Shown: positions 53,835 through 62,666 of the stretch, in pieces
Layout of the letters: every line of letters begins with the position of its first letter
Numbering within the stretch: position 1 is the stretch's first letter
Source of the DNA: Xanthocytophaga flava
GTDB taxonomy: Bacteria > Bacteroidota > Bacteroidia > Cytophagales > 172606-1
Reading direction: 5' to 3'
Length of the DNA: 64,000 nt
NCBI GenBank assembly: GCA_030068525.1
Contig: JASJOS010000016.1
Span: forward strand, 186,001-250,000
Notes under the pieces: generated by a model
Told to the model about the DNA's origin: nothing
Seen by the model: the letters and a program-made list of their open reading frames with translations, nothing else
Database searches by the model: none
Program-made: the position numbers and the translations under genes

Positions 53835-56141
53835 ATGAATAAAAAAATAATTGTAGATATTCAGAATAAGACTTCTGTCTCTATCGACTCTTGTGAAAAA
53901 GAACCTATCCATATTCCGGGAAGTATACAGCCTCATGGGTATTTACTGGCAGTTACAACCGATACACATATAATTACTCATTGTAGTGCCAATGTCGAAA
54001 AATTCCTCCACCAGCCACTAGAGCAGGTGCTGGGATCTTCACTAGAGACACTGTTTTCAAGTCAGTATCATTCTATCACTGCGTTCCTTGAAAATGAACA
54101 GGCAAGGACCAATGGTACCTTGTTGGTAGAACACCACAATGGTTTTGGCTATTGCCATTTATCTGTTGTTAAAAGTAACAATTTGTATATACTGGAGTTT
54201 GATCAGTGCGCTGATCTGGCAGAAGATTTATCAGCCGCCAGAGCCGGTATTAATGAACTCCTTATGTTGGTGCAGAAGCCACAAAGTATACAGGCATTGT
54301 GCCAGGCTATGGCTGTTTATGTACAGAACAAACTGGGGTTTGATCGGGTAATGATCTATCGATTCCATCCTGACTATAGTGGAGAGATAATTGGCGAAGC
54401 AGTTAATGAAGGTATGGAGCCTTATCTGGGCTTACGTTATCCGGCTGGTGATATACCAGCTCAGGCCAGAGAGTTGTATCTGCGCAATAAAATACGGATA
54501 ATCTCCAATGTAGCCTATGAGCCTGTTCCGCTATTTACCTATGTAGAAGGGGATAAGTCGCCTGAGCAACTGGACCTTTCAGATTCCTTTCTGCGCAGTG
54601 TTTCTCCTATACATATACAGTATCTGAAAAATATGGGGGTAACGGCCTCTTTTTCACTCTCCATTATAAAAGATAACAAGTTATGGGGACTCATTGCCTG
54701 TCATCATAATACACCCAAATATGTAAGTCCCAGCCAGAGACAAGCTGCATTATTATATGGTCTTGTGCTGAGTTCACAGTTAGACGTATATGAGCGGGCT
54801 GAATCCCTGCAACTGATTGCCAGAGTAGATGAAGCACTGGATGTATTGTTGAAGAAGCTACAACGGGAAGGTCTGGATGTGAATAGAATCATAATAGACC
54901 CTTCATTAGAACATATATCAGGTGCTACAGGAGTCATTGCCCTGATCAAGGGCAGGATTTATCGTAGCGGGGATACTCCTTCTGAAGAAGATACCTTAAA
55001 TCTGCTCAATTTTTTGCATGATCATGCTACCAGTGGAACGGTAGTTACGCAAAAGCTCATTGACATTTATCCGGAAGCAGAAGCCTATGCAGATGTTGCC
55101 TCTGGTGTTATTTACCATCGGTTAACTAATTCAACAGATGATGCCATTGCCTGGATTAAACCTGGATTGGATCATGTAATTACCTGGGCTGGGAATCCTG
55201 AGAAACCTATGGAGAGAGATAGTGAAACACACCAACTCCAACCACGCACCTCATTTGCGGCATGGAAGCAGACAGTGAAAAGCGAAAGCATTGCATGGCA
55301 CAATCATCAGATTAATGCAACCTATTTGTTTGCCTCTGCTCTACAAAAATACCTGCATCTGGCCTATCTGAAAAAGGAAGAGGAAAAACAAAGATTACTT
55401 GCGAATGAGTTGAAGAAGTCCAACGAGGAGCTGGATAATATTAACTGGATTAATGCACATGATCTCAAAGAACCTCTTCGTAAGATTCGGGTGTTTATTT
55501 CACGAATGCTTCAGTCAGAAGAACTACCGGAAAAAATTGAAGGAGATCTGCAGAAAGTAAATAAGTCTGCCATGCGGATGCAGGTGCTGCTTGAAGATAT
55601 TATGAATTATGCACGAGTGGCTGCAAGAGAACAATTGCATAACCAGGAGGCAAATCTGAATGAGGTAATACATGAGGCCCTCGATAATTTTTCGGAAGAA
55701 ATGGAGTCAAGAAGTGCAAAGATAACTGTAGATTCTATGCCTCTGGTTTATGGCAATGCTTTTCAACTGAGACAGTTATTTACCAACCTGATTGGGAATG
55801 CACTTAAATTTACACCGCCAGATAAAACGCCTGAGATTACGGTATCACATGCGCAAAGTCCGACAGATGAAGTAACAGAAGCGGATCTGACTCAATATTT
55901 TGTCGTCAATGTCACAGATAATGGGGTAGGGTTTGAAGATCAGTATAAGGAACGTATATTCCGGTTATTTCAGCGATTGGACAACAATGTACATGGTACT
56001 GGTATAGGCTTGGCGATTTGTCGCAAAATTATGGAAAACCATCAGGGTAAAATTGATGTAAGTAGCCAGCCTGGTGTAGGAACTACCTTCCGATTGTATT
56101 TTCCTATTGAGTTTATTAAGCCTGCTACGCTTACCAATTAA
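53835..56141 (+). CDS. Bacteriophytochrome sensor histidine kinase
   Basis: This 768-residue protein has the phytochrome order PAS, GAF, PHY, HisKA, HATPase_c. Cys20 lies in the biliverdin-attachment context DSCEKEPIHIPGSIQPHG. The GAF domain carries PAGDIPAQAR (residues 203-212), where the usual motif is PASDIP; the Asp206 contact is kept. The PHY region follows (about 330-500). The kinase phospho-acceptor is His542 (NAHDLKEPLRKI). ATP-binding N and G boxes are present (LIGNALKFTPPD, TDNGVGFED, GTGIGLAICRKI). It senses red/far-red light and probably phosphorylates the Rcp1-like regulator just upstream. No heme oxygenase (biliverdin source) is in the window. Confidence 0.93.
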   Translation: MNKKIIVDIQNKTSVSIDSCEKEPIHIPGSIQPHGYLLAVTTDTHIITHCSANVEKFLHQPLEQVLGSSLETLFSSQYHSITAFLENEQARTNGTLLVEHHNGFGYCHLSVVKSNNLYILEFDQCADLAEDLSAARAGINELLMLVQKPQSIQALCQAMAVYVQNKLGFDRVMIYRFHPDYSGEIIGEAVNEGMEPYLGLRYPAGDIPAQARELYLRNKIRIISNVAYEPVPLFTYVEGDKSPEQLDLSDSFLRSVSPIHIQYLKNMGVTASFSLSIIKDNKLWGLIACHHNTPKYVSPSQRQAALLYGLVLSSQLDVYERAESLQLIARVDEALDVLLKKLQREGLDVNRIIIDPSLEHISGATGVIALIKGRIYRSGDTPSEEDTLNLLNFLHDHATSGTVVTQKLIDIYPEAEAYADVASGVIYHRLTNSTDDAIAWIKPGLDHVITWAGNPEKPMERDSETHQLQPRTSFAAWKQTVKSESIAWHNHQINATYLFASALQKYLHLAYLKKEEEKQRLLANELKKSNEELDNINWINAHDLKEPLRKIRVFISRMLQSEELPEKIEGDLQKVNKSAMRMQVLLEDIMNYARVAAREQLHNQEANLNEVIHEALDNFSEEMESRSAKITVDSMPLVYGNAFQLRQLFTNLIGNALKFTPPDKTPEITVSHAQSPTDEVTEADLTQYFVVNVTDNGVGFEDQYKERIFRLFQRLDNNVHGTGIGLAICRKIMENHQGKIDVSSQPGVGTTFRLYFPIEFIKPATLTN

Positions 56142-56165
56142 CTTCTTGAATAAGAATAATAAAAG

Positions 56166-56224
56166 AGAAACATTGTTATACTAACAGTAGCAATGAAGGA
56201 TGCTATTAGTATAACAATGTTTCT
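56166..56224. terminator. Bidirectional terminator
   Basis: A perfect 18-bp inverted repeat (56166-56183 with 56207-56224), with further partial pairing in the loop, sits between the convergent phytochrome and permease genes; T-rich sequence follows on both strands. Confidence 0.8.
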
Positions 56225-56418
56225 TTTCTGTGCTCTTATTCTTTCTTATCCTTCTTAAATGATCACCTTCACTGTTCTCCTGAAAAAAAAACACCTCCTG
56301 TCCTTCTAAAAGAAACTTCCTCGCCACTAAGGTGGAAAAATAGGTGTAATCATAGAAACTTGCGAGAAAAGGATCTTTACGTTTGCAATTCTTCCTATAT
56401 GAGTGTACCTATAGCGAT

Positions 56419-58788
56419 TTATTCCGATCTCAGTGACTTCACAGGATTCATTAGGGCCGCTTTGATAGACTGAAAGCTGACCGTTATCAGTGCAATAAGA
56501 ATCGCCAGGAGACTAGCTGCTGCAAATACCCACCACGAAAGAGAAATCTTATAGGCAAAGTTTTCGAGCCAGTTGTTACAAACATACCATGCAATAGGGA
56601 TGGCTATAATAATAGCCACCATAACCAGTTTCAGGAAGTCAGAAGATAACAGTGTTACAATGCTACTGATGGAAGCTCCCAGTACTTTCCGGATACCAAT
56701 CTCCTTTGTACGTTGTTCCGCAGTAAAGGCAGCCAATCCAAACAATCCTAAACAAGCTATAAAGATGGCAAGGCCTGCAAAGAAAACCGCCAGTGTTCGT
56801 ACAATTGTTTCACTTTGATAGAGTCGGTTATATTCTGCATCCACAAAAGAATATGTAAAGGGGTATTTTGGATTCATTTTAGCACAGATAGCCTGCAAGC
56901 TGGCTAATGCCTGTTGGGTTTGTCCCGGTTGAGTACGGATCAGAATATTGTCATAGTTCCAGGTCTCTGCCAGTCGGATAATCAGTGGCCGGATAGGCAC
57001 ATGCAACGAATTAAAATGGAAATCTTCGATAAGACCTACAATCTTGCCAGGTTGCTTACCAAATGTTAGTGGTTGTCCAACAGGGTCTTTATATCCAATG
57101 CGTTTAGCAGCAGCTTCATTGATCAGGTAATTAGTCGTATCTGTTCCATAACTGGGTGAGAAATCCCTGCCCTGTAGTACTTTGATTTTCATGGTTTTGG
57201 TAAAATCATAACCTATCCAGGTATTATTAAACTGAATGGCTGAGGTAGGATCTTTTCCAATCCAATGTACACCATCTGTAGTATTTCCATTATACAAAGG
57301 ATCCGTTTGCATATGGGTAACTGATTGGATACCCGGCATTGAAAGGAGCTCCTGTTTAAAGGCTGTATATTTTTGGGCAATCTCCCCTTCGCCCTGTATC
57401 CTGATCAGATTTTCGCGGTCATATCCCAGATGTTTGGTTTGGATATAGTCCAGTTGTCGATAAATGACCAGAGTACCAACAATAAGCAACATCGAAAGCA
57501 CAAACTGAAATACCACCAAACCCCGACGAAACAATAACGCACCTGATCCAAACCGTAGTTTGCCTTTTAATACATTGATAGGATTAAGAGAAGAAAGAAA
57601 GAGTGCCGGATAACTACCCGCTAATAAGCCCATGACCAAAAGAATGCCTGCTAACACCAGACCAAAAGCCGGATCTTGAAATGGCAATAGTAATTCCTTG
57701 CCTGTTAACTGATTGAAAGCTGGAAGGATAATAGATACCAATACTAATGCAACACTCAAGGCTAAAAAAGTAAGGAACATAGCTTCTCCTAAAAATTGTG
57801 CAATCAATGCAGCACGGGGAGCACCTACTACTTTTCGTACGCCTACTTCACGGCCCCGGTTTACAGAACGGGCTGTCGCCAGGTTCATAAAATTGATGGA
57901 GGCAATTAGTAACAGAAACACTGCCACTATAGAAAACAATTGTACATATTCAATCCGACCACCTGCCCGATGCCCATCTTTAAAGTCAGAATACAGGTAG
58001 GCTTCTGTTTCAGGTTGCAGAAACAGCTCAATGTTAAACGTTGGCCCTATATCTGTATTCCGCCCTTTGAGAAATGTTTTGAGCTTGGCATTTAGCAAGG
58101 CAGGATTAGCATCCGGACGAAGCTGGATTCGAGTGCCTGGACCTGCATTACTCCAGTCCATGAGCCAGGTTTCGCGTTGCAAATACTGTTTCCAATTGCG
58201 TAAGAAGTCATAAGGCTCAGGTGAGTTGGCAGGTAGGTTCTCAAATACAGCGGTGATCTGATGATCAGCATAGTTATCAAACCGGATTGTTTTTCCTACT
58301 GCTTTTTGTGGCGTGCCAAAATAAATCTCAGCGAGTTTACGGGAAATAGCTACACTATTGGGGGTAGTTAGTGCAGTTGCCGCATTTCCAGCAAGAACTG
58401 GTATACTATACATAGTGAGCCAGTCTGCACCTACAAAATGCCCTCTTTGTTTGGTGCTTTTGTTACCAACACTAAGCAGATGCGATTCTGAACCAGAAAA
58501 TCCGGACGTATACTTTATTTCCGGAAACTGTTTTTTGAGTTCATCCGCTAGTAAGCCGGGTGTATCTTCGTCTGTTACAATCCGGCCATCTGCAATCTCA
58601 TGTTCCATAATGCGATACAGGCTGGCACTATTGGGATACTGTTTACCTATACTGACTTCATCCTGTATCCATAGAAAAATAAGCAGGCTGGATGCAATGC
58701 CCAATGCTAGTCCCAGAATGTTAATTACTGAGAATGCTTTGTTTCGCAACAGATTGCGAAACGCAACTTTAATGTAGTTAGAGAACAT
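56419..58788 (-). CDS. MacB-like ABC transporter permease
   Basis: This 789-residue permease of the Bacteroidota type has two MacB_PCD/FtsX halves. The first begins with FRNLLRNKAFSVINILGLALGIASSLLIFLWIQDE (residues about 9-43), followed by a periplasmic core and an FtsX block (INFMNLATARSVNRGREVGVRKVVGA). The second half ends with a similar block (FGLAAFTAEQRTKEIGIRKVLGASISS). Proteins of this class transmit force from a cytoplasmic ATPase to periplasmic partners and do not carry substrate through the membrane. No ATPase gene is adjacent, so its partner is encoded elsewhere. Its usual target is peptide or lipoprotein export. Confidence 0.9.
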   Translation of the reverse strand: MFSNYIKVAFRNLLRNKAFSVINILGLALGIASSLLIFLWIQDEVSIGKQYPNSASLYRIMEHEIADGRIVTDEDTPGLLADELKKQFPEIKYTSGFSGSESHLLSVGNKSTKQRGHFVGADWLTMYSIPVLAGNAATALTTPNSVAISRKLAEIYFGTPQKAVGKTIRFDNYADHQITAVFENLPANSPEPYDFLRNWKQYLQRETWLMDWSNAGPGTRIQLRPDANPALLNAKLKTFLKGRNTDIGPTFNIELFLQPETEAYLYSDFKDGHRAGGRIEYVQLFSIVAVFLLLIASINFMNLATARSVNRGREVGVRKVVGAPRAALIAQFLGEAMFLTFLALSVALVLVSIILPAFNQLTGKELLLPFQDPAFGLVLAGILLVMGLLAGSYPALFLSSLNPINVLKGKLRFGSGALLFRRGLVVFQFVLSMLLIVGTLVIYRQLDYIQTKHLGYDRENLIRIQGEGEIAQKYTAFKQELLSMPGIQSVTHMQTDPLYNGNTTDGVHWIGKDPTSAIQFNNTWIGYDFTKTMKIKVLQGRDFSPSYGTDTTNYLINEAAAKRIGYKDPVGQPLTFGKQPGKIVGLIEDFHFNSLHVPIRPLIIRLAETWNYDNILIRTQPGQTQQALASLQAICAKMNPKYPFTYSFVDAEYNRLYQSETIVRTLAVFFAGLAIFIACLGLFGLAAFTAEQRTKEIGIRKVLGASISSIVTLLSSDFLKLVMVAIIIAIPIAWYVCNNWLENFAYKISLSWWVFAAASLLAILIALITVSFQSIKAALMNPVKSLRSE

Positions 58789-59284
58789 AAGATACTACTG
58801 TTTTGAGGTACAACAGGCATTGGTTTGTTCTCTTTAGAGTCGCAAACATTTTGCCATACCACTATACTTGCTCAAAACAAGTTCAGGAGCAGCAATTTAC
58901 AAAGAAAAGAAAAAGATGCTGTCCAGTTTCGGACACGATATGTTCAGTAGCGAACCATATTGAGGTCATCCATATTTTATTATGATTGTACATTCACTGG
59001 ACATACATTGACAATTAACTCCTGTTATCTTTCAGCGTGGTAATAATTATACTTTTATTTTAGATGCTTGTTGCGACATAATTAGGTAAACGAAAGCTGT
59101 TGCTAACTAGAGGTTTCTTTAAAAGATCTTCTCCTTTATCCTATCCTTTTAAAAAAAACAAATACGCCCCTCTCAAAAGGATAAAAAAGAACATGAGTTA
59201 TCCCCAGTTTTGAGGAAACAATATCTGATCCTTTAAAAAAGAAAAACAAAGGAGTTACAGAGAAAGTTGTGCTAACTGTAATCG

Positions 59285-59475
59285 TGGAAGGTGGTGTAGG
59301 AGCGTAGGCAATCTTTTCTCCGCGAGGTTGGCCTTTGGCCTTGCGGGAGGAAGGATCGGAGAAAAGTGCCCTTTTTTCTAACACACAAATCTGGCTCACC
59401 AAATTCTCATTTGGTGCCCCTATTTTGGGCAAGCAAAAAAAGTAACAAGCCGTAGGAAGAGTGATGTAAGGGACA
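59285..59475. repeat. Dispersed palindromic repeat, copy 2
   Basis: It has the same block order as copy 1 at 46725: GTGTAGGAGCG, a GC-rich stem-loop with TTTTCTCCG and CGGAGAAAA ends, a TTTTGGGCAAGCAAAAAA block, and a GGAAGAGTGATG tail. This copy has an extra 40-45 bases before the last stem. It is non-coding. Confidence 0.7.
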
Positions 59476-59514
59476 ATAAACCAACTCAACCAAAAAGATT
59501 GCTTAAAAGTTAAT

Positions 59515-59573
59515 CAGAGCCTATACTCTTTTCAAAAACATAGGCTCTGAGTTTGCAAAACAAACTCAGAGCC
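59515..59573 (-). terminator. Three-arm hairpin after the DUF1349 gene
   Basis: A perfect 12-bp stem pairs 59543-59554 with 59562-59573. A second, mutually exclusive 10-bp stem pairs 59540-59549 with 59515-59524. Read on the minus strand, the first is followed by CTATGTTTTT. It looks like a terminator; the alternative pairing could give it switch-like behaviour. Confidence 0.6.
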
Positions 59574-59608
59574 AAAATTCGGGATGACTCATGTATCAGC
59601 AAGAATAA

Positions 59609-60295
59609 TTATTCGCCTGTATTAAAGTCCTTAAATCCTCTGGGTACGTAACGGATATCAAGAAAATCAACTACACACTTAGGGCCTTTGGGAGATTGAG
59701 CATAGAAGCCAATCTGCATGGGAGCTGTTGTTGCATAAGCAAACGTGCGCAAGATGTTCCAGGTTTTGCCGTCTGTGGAATAATAAAAGCAGAATACTTT
59801 TCCTGCTTTGGCTACTTTCAGGTATATTTCCTTGGCAGCTACCTGTATATGGTAATTATCGTCAGTCTTTTTGTCTTTGATTACAGAAGAACCTACTCCG
59901 ATGTGTTTCTCATCCAGTTTTTCGAACAAAAGTTTTGCCCAGTTTTCGCCATCACTGTACAGGAGAATAGCTCCTCCATCATACATCGAATTGAATGGAG
60001 TTTTAACTTTTGCTGAAAAAATAAAGTTAGAGTCAGGTTTAAATAATAGCTTCGGTGCATTGTTGGTATAGTAGGAGCCATCTACAAACGTATAAAGGTC
60101 TGTACCTTTGGCCGCAGTAATTTGTAGCGAGTTAGGTGAGGTAACCTTGTACAGCTCTGGTTTATCAACCCACGTCCAGCTATAAGGTACACTTTTGATT
60201 TTTACACTATCCCCAGGTGAGGATATAGACAATGCATAAGATACCTGGCAACACAACAGCAACAATGTGCTGCAGATGCATACTAATTTGTTCAT
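59609..60295 (-). CDS. Secreted DUF1349 (concanavalin A-like) protein
   Basis: This 228-residue protein has a signal peptide (residues 1-21, ending SYALS) followed by a single DUF1349 beta-jelly-roll domain. It shows the family pattern: WTWVDKPELYKVTSPNSLQITAAKGTD near the N-terminus, KTPFNSMYDGGAILLYSDGENWAKLLFEK, and the closing PMQIGFYAQSPKGPKCVVDFLDIRY. Family members resemble glycan-binding or beta-xylosidase C-terminal domains; no catalytic role is established. It is divergent from the phosphodiester glycosidase gene, with which it may share regulation. A TATGTTTG element (minus strand, 60379-60386) lies about 85 bases upstream. Confidence 0.85.
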   Translation of the reverse strand: MNKLVCICSTLLLLCCQVSYALSISSPGDSVKIKSVPYSWTWVDKPELYKVTSPNSLQITAAKGTDLYTFVDGSYYTNNAPKLLFKPDSNFIFSAKVKTPFNSMYDGGAILLYSDGENWAKLLFEKLDEKHIGVGSSVIKDKKTDDNYHIQVAAKEIYLKVAKAGKVFCFYYSTDGKTWNILRTFAYATTAPMQIGFYAQSPKGPKCVVDFLDIRYVPRGFKDFNTGE

Positions 60296-60378
60296 AAAAA
60301 AGATGTGTTGTAAGTGAGTGTAATCTATCTCCTATACCCTAATTGGGAGGGTACAAAACCCTTCGATCAGAAGGTTGA

Positions 60379-60386
60379 CAAACATA
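60379..60386 (-). promoter_or_regulatory. Possible -7 element for the DUF1349 gene
   Basis: Read on the minus strand, TATGTTTG matches TAnnTTTG. No good TTTG is found 19-20 bp upstream of it. Confidence 0.35.
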
Positions 60387-60589
60387 GGTAAAGTTTTTGA
60401 CAATGGATTATAGATTTTTGAGTAAACACCCACTTTTTTTATAGGAAATAGGGAAAATAGGTCGGTTTATTGTGGGTTTGACAATTAATAAATGTACTTT
60501 TTGTGAAAAATCATCCATTTCCTAACTTTTTCTATAAAAAATGAATGGTTGAGAAATATGGTTGTAACTAACATTATAGACTCTATACT

Positions 60590-61441
60590 ATGCTTTTTCT
60601 GAGGACTACTTCTCTTTTACTTCTTTTGCTTATTGCAGGTTCTTTTGCCCAGAAGGAAAATACCTGGACTGTATTGGATAAAGGTTTGGATTATGCTGAA
60701 CTGGCTGCTCCTGTCAAATCCATTTATGGGGATTCAAAGATTACTGTACTCAGAATTGACCCTAAGAGCTATGAGTTCTTTCTGGAGTGTGCTACCGATC
60801 CTAAAAATAAGCGTACTACTCATACCCTAGACGATTGGTGCAAGCAAAAGAAGTTTGTAGCAGCTATTAATGCGGGTATGTTTGATGGAAATGACCCTAC
60901 ACAGCCGGATCATACATTTATGTGTAACAGAGGGTATATGAAAAGCTTTGATCATGTGAATAGCAGCAAAATGACAAACGATAAAACAGTAATCTGTTTT
61001 AGTCCAAAAGACAAATCAATGCCCGCTTTTCAAATTGCTGACGTTCAGAATTGCGAAACTTTTGCCAACCTGAAAGCCAAATACAATTGCCTGATTCAGG
61101 GTATTCGTATGATAGACTGTAAACAGCAAATACGCTGGCAAAAGGATAAAAAGAAATGGAGTGTTTGTGTGATGGGAATGGACAAAGCAGGAAATGCATT
61201 GTTTATTCACTCCCGATCCCCTTATACTATGTATGAGTTTATTAGTATGTTACAGCAACTACCTTTAAACTTAAAAACACTGATTTATCTGGAAGGAGGT
61301 CCGGAAGCATCCCTGTATGTATCTTCAGGGAGCAAAACCGTACAGCGATTTGGTAGCTATGAAACGGGCTTTAACGAAAATGATGGAAATGATCATTTCT
61401 GGAAGCTGCCCAACATTGTGGGAATACGAAAGAAGCCCTGA
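60590..61441 (+). CDS. Secreted phosphodiester glycosidase family protein
   Basis: This 283-residue protein has a signal peptide (residues 1-21, ending GSFAQ) and the PF09992 (NAGPA-like) domain. The pattern includes AAINAGMFDGND (about residue 95), a QGIRMIDCKQQIRW segment, and the late YLEGGPEASLYV and GNDHFWKLPNIVGIRK motifs. The human relative removes GlcNAc from GlcNAc-phosphomannose, and bacterial members cleave glycan phosphodiesters or trim exopolysaccharide. Its substrate is unknown. The neighbouring PepSY gene follows in the same direction about 75 bp later. Confidence 0.85.
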   Translation: MLFLRTTSLLLLLLIAGSFAQKENTWTVLDKGLDYAELAAPVKSIYGDSKITVLRIDPKSYEFFLECATDPKNKRTTHTLDDWCKQKKFVAAINAGMFDGNDPTQPDHTFMCNRGYMKSFDHVNSSKMTNDKTVICFSPKDKSMPAFQIADVQNCETFANLKAKYNCLIQGIRMIDCKQQIRWQKDKKKWSVCVMGMDKAGNALFIHSRSPYTMYEFISMLQQLPLNLKTLIYLEGGPEASLYVSSGSKTVQRFGSYETGFNENDGNDHFWKLPNIVGIRKKP

Positions 61442-61514
61442 TTTCTTTGATTACTATCATTCTATTGGTATAATCAAAGCCTTAATACTCTTTGTAAAAT
61501 GGATTACTTTATAC

Positions 61515-62261
61515 ATGAAACGATCTTTTCACTTTCTTACTCGCAAGCTACATCGGTATCTGGGTCTTGTATTAGGCATTCAATTCTTGTTCTGGACTAT
61601 TGGCGGACTTTACTTCAGTTGGTCCGATATGGATGAGGTACATGGGGATCATCAACGGAAAGCCGCTTCTCTGATACCTGTTAATGGAGCAATTGTTTCT
61701 CCGATACAGGCCTTGCAAAATCTTCGCGACGTTCGTCCCATAGATTCCGTTGCTGCACTTTCTCTTATTCAGATACTAGGCAAACCTGTCTATCAGATCA
61801 AATGCCAGGCACATGGCACACATCAAGCAAAGACCTATCTGGCAGATGCATTAACAGGGAAGTTACGAAGCTCTCTTTCAAAAGAAGAAGCGATACAGGT
61901 AGCTCAACGACAGTTTACTATGCCTGCATCTGTGGTTGCAGTTGAATACCTGACTACAACAAACGGCCATCACGAATACAGGGAACAACCTTTACCAGCT
62001 TATGCCGTTACCTTTGATCATCCTTCACAAACTAGAGTATATGTTGCCGCCGAATTAGGGACTGTACAGAAATTCCGCAATAACAAGTGGCGTATTTTTG
62101 ATTTTCTCTGGATGTTACATACAATGGATTACCAGAGCAGAGACAATATAGGCAACTGGGCCTTACGGTTATTTTCGATTCTGGGTTTGCTTACTATTGC
62201 TTCAGGATTTGTTTTGTATTGGGTCAGCTCCAAACAAATTCGAAAGTTAAAAATGGCTTGA
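61515..62261 (+). CDS. PepSY domain-containing membrane protein
   Basis: I chose ATG 61515 (MKRSFHFLTRKLHRYLGLV), since the open frame before it runs through the previous gene in another frame. The 248-residue protein has one N-terminal membrane helix (LGLVLGIQFLFWTIGGLYFSW), a PepSY-type periplasmic region (about 55-200, with DALTGKLRSSLSKEEAIQVAQ), and a C-terminal helix (LFSILGLLTIASGFVLYWV). The WSDMDEVHGDH motif after helix 1 is typical of PepSY-associated TM proteins. These are often linked to iron or redox transport, but no such genes adjoin. Role unknown. Confidence 0.82.
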   Translation: MKRSFHFLTRKLHRYLGLVLGIQFLFWTIGGLYFSWSDMDEVHGDHQRKAASLIPVNGAIVSPIQALQNLRDVRPIDSVAALSLIQILGKPVYQIKCQAHGTHQAKTYLADALTGKLRSSLSKEEAIQVAQRQFTMPASVVAVEYLTTTNGHHEYREQPLPAYAVTFDHPSQTRVYVAAELGTVQKFRNNKWRIFDFLWMLHTMDYQSRDNIGNWALRLFSILGLLTIASGFVLYWVSSKQIRKLKMA

Positions 62262-62303
62262 TGGCAAATGTTTCTTTTAGTTGCCAGTTTCTGGTAGTAT
62301 AAG

Positions 62304-62339
62304 TCTATCCAAACCCTTTTCTGTAAAGGTTTGGATAGA
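62304..62339. terminator. Terminator between convergent genes
   Basis: A perfect 12-bp stem (62304-62315 with 62328-62339) lies between the PepSY gene and the small conserved gene downstream. Confidence 0.7.
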
Positions 62340-62342
62340 TTG

Positions 62343-62666
62343 TTAGTGTGTCGACAATTTTTTTATCATTTCATCTGAGACAGGATCTGAATAGACTCCA
62401 AATGCATTAATAAGAGTACCTTTTATAGTATCTTCTTTCGCTGATATGGCGTAAATAATATTCTCATCGCCAGGATCTGTCTGTCCTTCAAAACGAAATA
62501 CCTTATCAATCTGAAAGTCGGCAGGCATAAGTTTCTGATGGTTTTCACCAAATCGTATACAATCAGTATCCAGATTGAAATCATGTTCATAACCTGCCTG
62601 TTTAAGCCAGGTCAATGCTTCTGTCATGGTATCAAAAGCAGGGGAAGTATTTTGTTGATCCATCAT
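62343..62666 (-). CDS. Small conserved protein (the Bacteroidota family often labelled phosphoribosylpyrophosphate synthetase)
   Basis: This 107-residue soluble protein has the pattern of a common Bacteroidota family: FDTMTEALTWLKQAGYEHDFNLDTDCIRF, ADFQIDKVFRFEGQTDPGDENIIYAISAKE, and the closing GTLINAFGVYSDPVSDEMIKKL. Databases often label the family phosphoribosylpyrophosphate synthetase, but it is one-third the length of that enzyme and has none of its PRPP-binding motifs, so the label should not be trusted. Its real function is unknown. It is divergent from the GAF-domain gene, and a 20-bp palindrome lies between them. Confidence 0.8.
   Translation of the reverse strand: MMDQQNTSPAFDTMTEALTWLKQAGYEHDFNLDTDCIRFGENHQKLMPADFQIDKVFRFEGQTDPGDENIIYAISAKEDTIKGTLINAFGVYSDPVSDEMIKKLSTH

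Larger units (their letters stand above)
58789..59608. other. Long intergenic region with a dispersed repeat
   Basis: 820 bases without a supported gene. It contains a hairpin with TATCCTTTT/AAAAGGATA arms (59142-59150 with 59175-59183), the second copy of the dispersed repeat (59285-59475), and a three-arm hairpin after the DUF1349 gene (59515-59573). A 117-codon minus-strand frame (59136-59489) runs across the repeat and is not considered a gene. Confidence 0.55.

Noticed and set aside
59136-59489. 117-codon minus-strand frame
   Set aside because: It runs through hairpins and the dispersed repeat, has low-complexity runs of Phe and Lys and no known pattern; it is an artefact of the repeat.
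61317-61514. Longer start for the PepSY gene
   Set aside because: The added 66 codons overlap the end of the glycosidase gene in another frame and lack a signal or membrane feature; the helix-bearing start at 61515 is better.
62343-62666. Phosphoribosylpyrophosphate synthetase activity for the 107-residue protein
   Set aside because: The length is about one third of the true enzyme, and the PRPP-binding and catalytic motifs are absent.
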